A stretch of 64,000 nucleotides of DNA. Source: Dichetophora obliterata (Eukaryota > Arthropoda > Insecta > Diptera > Sciomyzidae). Below the pieces are notes generated by a model, which made no database searches, was not told the DNA's origin, and worked only from the letters and a program-made list of their open reading frames with translations. The translations under genes and the position numbers were made by a program. The number at the start of each line of letters is the position of its first letter. The first letter of the stretch is position 1. Location of the stretch: the NCBI GenBank assembly GCA_963920525.1, contig OY986438.1, forward strand, positions 190,656,962-190,720,961, given 5' to 3'. Positions 56,901-64,000 of this stretch are shown here, in pieces.

Positions 56901-57360
56901 TGATAATATTTTTCGACCATGCACACTTCTGCACCTACTTTTTTACTACGTTTATTAACGGCTATACCACAAATCATGTCATTAAAATCATTAAAATACA
57001 TATTAATTAAAATAGTGGGGTAGCTCAATTCTCTTTCTTCTACCACTGTCTTCAAAACAGCTGATTTTATAATACGTGTTAATTAAAATAGAGAGTGGGG
57101 TAACCCCATTCTCATTCTCCCACAACAGACTGCGAAACAGCTGATTGTGTAATTGCTGCTTTTTGATTGGTCTAAAAATAAAAAGGGGGAGCATGAAGCA
57201 AATTACATGCGATTCAGCGCTGAATTCTAATTGGTTTACAACAAAAAAAGAGGCGAAGCATTGCAATAATTAAATTAAATAAATAAATTTTTGTAAATAC
57301 ATAAATACTTTTAATTTTATTTTAAACGAGGGGGTAGCGAAGCACACCGGGTTCAGCTAG
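53906..57360. mobile_element. Helitron (non-autonomous) nested in the hAT element
   Basis: The 5' end TCTAATATATAAAATTCTTC follows an A, and the 3' end CGGGTTCAGCTAG at 57360 precedes a T. This fits Helitron rules (5'-TC, CTRR-3', insertion between A and T, no target duplication). Further 5'-type ends with TCTATATATATAAAA occur at 54654, 55275, 55896 and 56246. 3'-type ends with CGCGCCGGGTTTAAGCTA occur at 54653 and 55895, directly abutting the next 5' end. The region is therefore a chain of head-to-tail Helitron units. No Rep/helicase frame is present; the short open frames are repeats of non-coding sequence rich in GGGGCGTGGCACCTCCCAT. Confidence 0.75.
54181..56393. repeat. Large tandem duplication, units of 1242 and 971 bp
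   Basis: GACAAGGGGGCGTGGCACC at 54181 recurs at 55423, an offset of 1242 bp, and near-identity continues through the Helitron junctions. From TTAATTCAGATACTTAC (55092 against 56063) the offset falls to 971 bp. The second unit has lost 271 bp between two copies of a GCCCACTT...CGCCC(C/A)CTTTTTTAA motif (first unit 54799 and 55070; fused at 56041). A third unit begins at 56394 but diverges quickly. Confidence 0.85.
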
Positions 57361-58025
57361 TTCAAATATATAAGTTTGTTTTAATAAAAATATTTACAAC
57401 GCATTGTACAAAACAAATATTATGAATTCGTCTATAATTTGATTTCTCGTGTTAACGCAAAATATTTTGGTTAATTTTATGCGTTTGCTGCTATCATTTT
57501 CGATGTTATCATCTCTATTGCAATTAGTATTAAAGTTTTATAGGTACTGAAGCCAAAAATTGATAGTTAAACTTCCGAACGAATTCTGTGTGTGTGGAAT
57601 AAAGGAAAAGAAAACGCAATATTTCTATTTTTGTAATACTACACCTTTAAAAAAATACACTTTCTTTTGCAGTTCTATAAAAATGTACATTGGAAGTGCT
57701 TACTATTTTGAGTGTGTATAAAGTTTGATATAAAGTATGCAATACTTTTGTAATAAAAAATAAAATAAAAAATTATCTCATTTATGATTATTTTATTTAT
57801 TTATTATAGTAAGCTTGAATTTATTATTATAAACTTCAATGTTCAAATAATAGTTTTTTTTATATTGAATTTTTTTTTATATGTATGAAAGTACTTTTGT
57901 TTCCTTTTAATGAAAAAAAATTTATTTGTAAAAACTTATATTTTTATATTAATAACCACTTTCGGATTCGGCCGTATGTAATAAAATGGCCGAATATTCG
58001 GTTTCGGTCGGACACTAACATTTAC

Positions 58026-58184
58026 TCTAACGTTTTTCCAATTTTTTTATTTTTTCCAAATAATAAGTCTTAACAAGATCTTAAAAATCGGCCTTTAATT
58101 TGTTTCATTAGTGACCCTTTTCATTCGACCTAACTCTTTTACCCAGAGACCGTAACTATTATAAGTTTTATTAAAAAAATCCTT
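58026..58184. other. Short spacer after the hAT element
   Basis: AT-rich flank carrying the CCAAATAATAAG phrase also found left of the element. Confidence 0.4.
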
Positions 58185-59075
58185 ATATAATAGTTATTTT
58201 TCAACTTTTATTTTTTTGCTTAGTAATAATCGTAAAATTTTAAGTTTTTTGTTTTGCTTACAAATAGCAGTTGTTTTTTGAGTTTTATTTTTTCCCTCAC
58301 AAATAATAGTTATCTTTAAAGTTTTATTTTCCTCACATAATAAAAGTTTTTTTCGAGTTATACTTTTACCTTCACAAATAACAGTTATTTTGTAAGTTTT
58401 TGTGAGGAAAAAAAATAAAACTTTTTTTCGAGTTTTATTTTTTCCCCACAAATATTAGTTATTTTTTAAGTTTTATTTTTTCCTCACAAAATAAAACTTA
58501 TTTTCGAGTTTTATTTTTTCCTTCACAAATAATAGTTATCTTTTAAGTTTTATTTTTACCTCACAAAATAAGAGTTTTTCGAGTTATACTTTTCCCTCAT
58601 AAATAACAGTTATTTTTAAGTTTTATTTCTTTCCTCACAAAATAAAACTTAGAAATAAGTTTTTTTCCTCAAAAATATTATTTATTTTTTAAGTTTTATT
58701 TTTTCCTCACAAAACAAAACTTCTTTTCGAGTTTTATTTTTTTTCCCTCACGTATAACAGTTATTTTTTGAGTTTAATTTTTTTTCCTCAAAGTAAAACT
58801 TATATTCGAGTTTTATTTTTTTCCTCCCATGTGTAAAAATGCTTTTTAATTAAATACAAAATAGTTATAAATTGGTAGATTGAAAAGTTATAACTTGAAT
58901 ATAGCTCAAGGTCTTTTTTTTTTTTGTGATTTAAATTATGAAACTTAACTTTTATCTGTGAAGGAAAAAATAAAACTCAGAAATAAGTTTTATTTTTTTA
59001 GGAAAAAATAGAACTGAAAAAATAACTGTTATTTGTGAGGGAAAAAGTAAAACTCGAAAGTAAGTGTTATTTGTG
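58185..59075. repeat. ~60-bp minisatellite with an inverted end (foldback-like)
   Basis: Units of TAACAGTTATTTTTTAAG, TTTTATTTTTTCCTCAC and AAAATAAAACTTATTTTCGAG alternate from 58185 to about 58830. After a spacer the same words appear on the opposite strand at 58965-59070 (AGGAAAAAATAAAACTCAG, ATAACTGTTATTTGTGAGGG). The structure resembles a foldback element with arms of unequal length. Confidence 0.75.
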
Positions 59076-59082
59076 ACATTCT

Positions 59083-59344
59083 TTCAGAATTGGAAATAGT
59101 AAATAGTCGCTGGGGGCTATATCTGAAGAATATGGTAAAGGGTGTAGCAGTTCGTATCCCAATTTATAAATTTTTACCATGGCGACTACGGACGTGTGCG
59201 CCGGGGCATTGTTATAATGGAAGAGCCCTTTTCTTCCGCCAAATGCGATCGTTTTTGCTTCAAATCGGTGTTAAATATTTCCAAATATGACCAGTTGTGA
59301 ATAATATTCGCCGGCGATCGTTTTACCCTTTTCAATGTTGTAAA
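59083..59344 (-). pseudogene. mariner (DD34D) transposase fragment
   Basis: On the minus strand KGKTIAGEYYSQLV is followed, after a stop, by FHYNNAPAHTSVVAMVK and then YELLHPLPYSSDIAPSDYLLF. This is the standard mariner arrangement around the second and third catalytic acidic residues. The second Asp (normally in H-x-D-N-A-P-A-H) has become Asn, and a stop interrupts the frame. Only about 87 codons remain and no terminal repeats are visible, so it is a dead fragment. It is a different family from the three DD41D elements. Confidence 0.8.
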
Positions 59345-60159
59345 CGCCAGCAGGCGACTCCAATGATAGATTGTATTTTGTATTTTATCTTTGAACTAAA
59401 AACGTTTATTTACTTTGTATTTAAGCCATCTTTGAATTAAACCTTAAAACGTAAATGAATAAGCACCCTTAATTATAAATGAATTACTTTTTATAGTTAA
59501 AACTCAAACCCTTTTTGTACTTTCGAACTAAATGTTAGCAAAAACAGCCTTAAGCTTATACTAGTATTTACCACTAGCATTATGGTTGCCTTTTAAACTT
59601 CCTCTTTTGTCAACAACCATCTAAGGGTAAGCACCACCAAGCTCTCATAAAATCTACACTGAATAAATTATACTCTGAATTTCTAATAAATCTATATACT
59701 TATTCTCTAATTATTCGATTTGTTTACATTAACCTCTTGTTTTAATGAAACAAATTTTGTGGAGTTATTTTCTCTAAATGCTGCTCAACATTTAGAGAAA
59801 ATTCCTACAAAATTTGGTGTTGAACAAGAGACAATTCTCCTCATTTCAGGATACCGACATCCTGCTCTAAAAAATAGCGATTTTACTAAACCCTCTAATT
59901 CCCCGAAAATTAAAGTTTTTACCAAGTCCGCACCAAAGAAACGATGTCAATAACTCCACATACATACATCTCAAAAAAAAATGTTGCCATGACTTTGTTG
60001 GCCGACTAACCCACCTTTGCCTTCTTTGGTAGATGTTTACTTAGAAAAGTCCACTGCTTTTCCTTGGTCTCTGGTTTGTTGTTGGTATTTGGTTTTTTTT
60101 ATATTTTTTTTAATTTTTTGTTCATTTAATTTTTTTAATTTTTATTTTACCTCAAATTT
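59345..60159. other. Spacer with one unexplained open frame
   Basis: A 77-codon plus-strand stretch at 59720-59953 (NAAQHLEKIPTKFGVEQETI, FTKPSNSPKIKVFTKSAPKK) looks protein-like but has no recognised family. The remainder is AT-rich. Confidence 0.3.
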
Positions 60160-60560
60160 TTATTCATCATCATTAAGAAACAAATTGTTTAAATAATTAA
60201 TTTCATTTTCGTCCAATTCATCGTCTTTTGAACCTGAAATGGTTTCATTATTTTGAGCTGAGTCATTCTCAAATTCAGTTGCAATAAGAAGGGGAAGGAC
60301 TTCCTTTGGAAATAGCAACCGCTTACGCTTCTGAACTATACAACGAATAGACATAGACGACACAAGCGGGTCCGATGGATCCATCGCTCGGTTAAACATG
60401 TCTTCTAAAATTGCGGCATACAGAAGCTTTCTCCGCAAGCATTCCCAAAGGTAAAATACTTTCTTTTATAAGTTCGCCGGAATGGATAAGTAAGAAGGCA
60501 TCGGATACCAATTGTAGTGAGTCATATACAAACTAGCCGTAGACTTGAATAAATACTCAA
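60160..60560 (-). pseudogene. Relic of a second arthropod repetitive protein (LIHSGELIK ... SDPLVSS type)
   Basis: On the minus strand, about 60450-60540 reads SDAFLLIHSGELIKESILPL followed by GMLAEKAS. After a frameshift, LEDMFNRAMDPSDPLVSSMS and KRLLFPKEVLPLL follow to an acidic C-terminus at 60160. The order (IHG-x-x-I...LPIG-LSEEASEARNK ... EDxFxRxLxSSDPxISS) is one I know from a multi-copy uncharacterised arthropod protein that seems to travel with mobile elements. The frameshift and the missing linker make this copy non-functional. Function is unknown. Confidence 0.5.
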
Positions 60561-61140
60561 AAGCTGCATGATTTATTAAATATTGCGAAGAGAGTGTAAT
60601 TAAAATTATTCGCATATTTCGAATCAAATGTCGCTCTAAGCCAAGACAATCTGCAAACAGGTCTAGGTTAGCAACACCCTACGTGCGGTATTACCGGTAT
60701 TATCATTGCTCTTACCATTTTTGGTTTTGGCCTATCTACCCCTAAACTTAACTGATTCCATAGCAAATTTTTGATGACCTTTTTTTGTCTATCGCGTCAT
60801 CCTTATCCTCATTTCTAATCTGCAATTTTTTATGTTAATCCTATATTCCGTTAATCCTATATGCCGTTAATCCTATATGCCGTAGTGAAAGCCGTATCCA
60901 TGCATGAAGCGGACTGTACCATATTTTAAACTTTCTGGCTTTGGTAAAAATGTACCACTGTCTTTGCTGGTAAAATTATTGGCATTTTTGAAGTTGCATG
61001 GACGATTGGGCGCTTTTGCATCGACATTACTTTTAAAATTGTATCGAGCATTTTACACCAATAAGTGTAAGGTGAAATGAAAAGTATATGCTTATTCTTT
61101 CTATTAAATACCATCAAAACTTATTTCATACGGTTAAAGG
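60561..61140. other. Spacer, nothing firm
   Basis: A three-fold CCGTTAATCCTATATG repeat lies at about 60848-60885. No gene is recognised. Confidence 0.4.
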
Positions 61141-61199
61141 TTTTTCATCTCATTAACCGACTTCAAAAATGAGGAGGTCTTAAGTTGGTTGGTTTCTTC

Positions 61200-61745
61200 T
61201 TTTTATACCCCCACTTTTAAAAAACGTAAGGGGGGTATATTAATTTTGTCACTCCGTTTGTAACGCCGATAAGGAGGCGTGGCCGGTATAGAAAAGTATA
61301 TATATTCCTGATCAGCATCACCTCCTGAGTCGATTTAGCCATGTCCGTCTGTCCGTCTATCCGTCTGTCCGTCTGTCCATCTGTGTCCACGATAGCAGCC
61401 GTATTTTTTGAACTATCATAACGAAATTCAAAATATAAGCTTTTTATACAAAAATGGAGGAAATTCAAAATGGAACTTTTTATCAAGTTCGAATCTGAGC
61501 AAAATCGGATGAAAACTACACCTACCTCCCATACAAAGTGACTTAACCAAAACGATAAGATCTCTTTAAATTCCACAAAAATCAATATTAATGACTTCAA
61601 ATTTCGCAGTGTCTTAGGTATTGAATATTTATTTTGAGTATTAAATTTGTAAAAATCGGATGAAAACCACGCCTACCTCCCATACAAAGCGACTTAACAA
61701 AAACGGGAAAATCTCTTTAAATATATTTAACAGTTTGCTTAAGAC
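61200..61745 (+). repeat. Dispersed repeat, near-complete copy
   Basis: It starts with TTTTTATACCCCCACTTTTA and AAGGGGGGTATATTAATTTTG. It then has AAGGAGGCGTGGCCGGTATAG, TTCCTGATCAGCATCACC and a GTCCGTCTGTCCGTC run (61344-61385), then two CTACCTCCCATACAAAG units (61530 and 61671). The same layout occurs at 4420-5145. The 127-codon minus-strand frame here is an artefact of the repeat. Confidence 0.75.
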
Positions 61746-61777
61746 TTTATATATGCTCTAATTCAGCCGTGGGGGTA

Positions 61778-63034
61778 GGGTTGCCAATATTCGAAGCGCC
61801 CATTTTATTTTTAAATAAATCAAAGAAACCAAATTTTTTGTCTGTTCGTCATGAATATCATTTAATTGGGTTCAAGTAGATTTGCTTACATTATTTCTTG
61901 AATATGATATCTCGTAAATGGTCGCCATTGGCCTCTACGACATATTGTGCCCGTTTTGCAGCATTTTCCATGGTTTTCTTCAACATTTCGATGGGAATGG
62001 CGGTTATTTCTTGACGGATGTTGGTTTTCAGCTCTTCTAGGGTCTTTGGCTTGTTGACGTAAACCTTTGATTTCAAATAACCCCACAAAAAGAAGTCTGG
62101 AGGCGTTAAATCTGGTGATCTTTGCGGCCAATCGAAATCACAATTTTTTGACATCAAACGGTCTTGTTGAAACCAGTAGTGCCTGATACGCTTTCGACGA
62201 ACGCGTATCATTGGCATGAAAAAATTGTTTATCATATCGCGATAGCGCTCCTGATTGACAGTAACTCTGTGGCCATTATCATCTTCGAAAAAGAACGGCC
62301 CAATGAGCATTTTAGCACAAACGCCGCACCAAACAGTGACTTGCATCGTGAAGAGGTACCTCTTGAATCTCTTGTGGATTTTCAGTGGCATAAATACGGC
62401 AATTTTGTTTGTTTACCGTTCCGTTCAACTGAAAATGAGCTTCATCGCTCATGATAATTTTATGCCAAAATTGCTCGTCTTCTTCAGCCATTTCGATGAC
62501 TCTTTGGGCCCATTCCAATCGACGTGGCTTATCGGTAGGCAACAATTTGTTTACCAATTGAATTTTGTACGGAAACAAATTCAAATCAACACGTAAAATG
62601 CGTTGTAAAGTGGATCGGGGAATGCCGAGCTGCTGAGAACGGCGATTTTGGGATGTTGTTGGTGACTGCTCAATACTGGCTCGTACGGCTGCAATATTCT
62701 CATCCGATCGCCTTGGTCGCTTTTTATTTGGCCTCTTTGGGTTACCAAGAGTATTACCAGTTGTAAATCTTTCATACAAACGATAAATTGTTTTCTTGGA
62801 AGGCGCGCTTTTCACTTTATTTATTTTTTTGAAAGCACGTTGAGTTTTCACTATTGACTTGTTTTGTTGAATGTAAATTTCAACAATTTTAGAGCGTTCG
62901 CGTGGCGTGTACTGTTCCACTGTAAACATTTGCTTGGAATGACGCTTCAAACGCGGTATGTCATTAGTCGATTAGACATCACTGCGGAAAGTTACAGTGT
63001 TGCCAGATGGGCGCTTCGAATATTGGCAACCCTG
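61778..63034 (-). mobile_element. mariner-like element C, DD41D-type relative
   Basis: GGGTTGCCAATATTCGAAGC at the left and its mirror GCTTCGAATATTGGCAACCC at the right form inverted repeats of about 27 bp. TA lies at 61776-61777 and 63035-63036, with two extra bases at the right end. The 1.26-kb length and transposase architecture place it with elements A and B, but the terminal repeats are different, so it is a separate family. Confidence 0.85.
61891..62950 (-). pseudogene. mariner-like transposase with frameshift and catalytic-region deletion
   Basis: The frame runs MFTVEQYTPRERSKIVEIYI, an HTH region (SQQLGIPRSTLQRILR) and SDEAHFQLNG (first Asp). A frameshift around 62340-62400 falls near ATENPQEIQ. 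It then continues VTVWCGVCAKMLIGPFFFED, WFQQD (second Asp), WPQRSPDLTPPDFFLWGY (third Asp) and GDHLRDIIFKK. Only 21 residues separate the last two Asp residues, against 41 in elements A and B. About 60 bp, including the CHTA region, have been deleted. The copy cannot encode an active enzyme. Confidence 0.8.
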
Positions 63035-63162
63035 TACATCGATAACTCCTAAAGTATTAGGACCCGATTGCAGCAATTTTTTGTCAACAGATAGCGACAT
63101 TGGACACGGAGGTGCCCGTCTAAAAAAGTATTCGACAAAAAAGGCGGTATTCGACAAAAGGG

Positions 63163-63548
63163 CGTGGAAATAATAGAAAAACGTTGTAACTCGAATAATA
63201 TTGACACTAGGATACTGAAATTAGGTACAAGGGTAGGAACAATTATTAAAAATTATTGTCCAAAAAGTGGGCGTTATGTGATAAAAGGCGTGGCAATATT
63301 AGAAAAACACTGTAGCTCGAATAATATTGACACTAGGACACTGAAATTAGGTACAGGGGTAGGAATAATTATAAAAATTTACGGTCAAGAAAGTGAGCGG
63401 TATGGAAAAAAATGGCGTGGCAATATAGAAAAATACTGTATCTCAGTTAATATTGACACTAGGATACTCGAATTTGATACAGGAGTAGGAGCATTATTAC
63501 AAACAACGGTCAAGAAAGTGGGCGTTATTGGACAAAATGGCGAGGCAA
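63163..63548 (+). repeat. ~125-bp tandem repeats, just over three units
   Basis: Units begin at GGCGTGG-AATA near 63163, 63290 and 63414, with a partial fourth at 63539. They contain CTCGAATAATATTGACACTA, AGGTACA-GGGTAGGA and AAGTGGGCG. They lie immediately before, and partly in frame with, the LINE ORF1 that follows, so they may be its 5' UTR/promoter monomers. Confidence 0.8.
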
Positions 63549-64000
63549 TATTATTTCTGGTGAGGATTCTGGTGAGGATTCTGGTGCTGGAGAGCAGACT
63601 GACTACACTCACAACTCAATGCGAAGTACTTGTAGAGCAAGTGAATAGCAACAACAATAACAACTCTTACAATGAAAATCATAACAACAATAACCCAGCT
63701 GGCTGCGCTTCAGATTTCTCTGCGGATGCTGTTTTATTTGGCCTGCCGTATTCTAATGATGAAAACTTAAAAAGTATCTTTAATCGCATCTGTCTCTTCG
63801 TTCAGTTTCAGCCTCCACTGATTAAAGATATCTTCCGCATCAAGCCTAAATCAAATAACCCAAACTCCTTGGTAATTATTAAATATTATACACCATATGA
63901 TAGGAACCGCGTATTGAAGGCATTTGGGTCATATCGAAAGCAGTATAAATGTGCTATTAATTTAAGAGCGGCTGGGTTCGACTATGATAATAATATTTAC
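63478..64000 (+). CDS. LINE (jockey-like) ORF1 protein, 5' part, running off the window
   Basis: One frame stays open from within the last tandem repeat to position 64000. It contains a leucine-rich, coiled-coil-like stretch (LVRILVLESRLTTLTTQCEV, about 63560-63620) and an Asn-rich linker. It then shows ADAVLFGLPYSNDENLKSIF, QPPLIKDIFRIKPKSNNPNS, LVIIKYYTPYDRNRVLKAF and LRAAGFDYDNNIY. The G-(L/I)-P...IKDIFRI+P...R-x-x-L+AF...IY order resembles ORF1 proteins of insect non-LTR retrotransposons, which bind RNA and form the retrotransposition particle. The true start codon is not obvious. No stop or frameshift is seen, so the copy may be young. Confidence 0.65.

Larger units (their letters stand above)
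53726..58017. mobile_element. hAT-type element with 8-bp target duplication, internally invaded
   Basis: The ends TAGTGTCTGACCGAA and, read inward from the right, TAGTGTCCGACCGAA are inverted repeats. The 8-bp target duplication ACATTTAC is perfect on both sides (53718-53725 and 58018-58025), which is diagnostic for hAT. Subterminal TTCGGTTTCGG and five tandem TAGCCGAAAC units (53812-53872) are typical clustered hAT motifs. No transposase is left. Most of the 4.3 kb is the nested Helitron region. Confidence 0.85.

Overview
The window is AT-rich, repeat-dense eukaryotic DNA from a higher (schizophoran) fly. The only confidently recognised host gene is the 3' part of argos (giant-lens), on the + strand at 12515-13969, with GT-AG introns and a long 3' UTR. 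The rest is mostly transposon-derived or simple-sequence DNA. DD41D mariner elements, a TTAA-flanked piggyBac-type element, Helitron ends and jockey-like LINE pieces fit a dipteran. A tephritid is plausible, but the species cannot be fixed from the sequence.

Layout. 0-12.5 kb is probably upstream or intronic DNA of argos. It holds dispersed repeats, a (TATTTTT)n tract, several MITEs, a 157-bp near-perfect palindrome and, most notably, three copies of a type I hammerhead ribozyme motif (intact at 5970-6041, degenerate at 8231-8289 and 8597-8667). 12.5-15.2 kb is argos. 15.2-20.4 kb has tRNA-derived SINE heads, a decayed jockey-like reverse transcriptase and two MITEs. 20.5-23 kb is a hexamer-to-pentamer microsatellite ending in about 420 TATGT units. 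23-34.5 kb is mostly featureless apart from MITEs and a (AAAAAT)n array.

34.5-43.3 kb holds two broken DD41D mariner elements, a Harbinger-type element carrying a pyruvate carboxylase fragment, relics of an arthropod-wide repetitive protein family, and a piggyBac-type MITE. 44.2-46.2 kb looks like a foldback element; 46.5-47.8 kb is a ~150-bp tandem array. 49.8-52.5 kb is a satellite-like tract with three hairpins. 53.7-58.0 kb is a hAT element with a perfect 8-bp target duplication, invaded by a Helitron that was then partly tandemly duplicated. 58.2-64 kb holds an inverted minisatellite, a mariner DD34D relic, a third DD41D element, and the start of a LINE ORF1 preceded by ~125-bp tandem repeats.

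The strongest candidate for an undescribed system is the hammerhead-bearing repeat family. The motif keeps the catalytic core, a three-base-pair stem III, a GTC cleavage site and a conserved GTAGC(G/T) stem II loop. The stem II sequence differs in each copy while pairing is largely kept. Two copies lie in tandem with cleavage sites 369 nt apart, as expected of a retrozyme-like element that spreads through circular RNA. No assay or database search was run; functional statements about it are inference.
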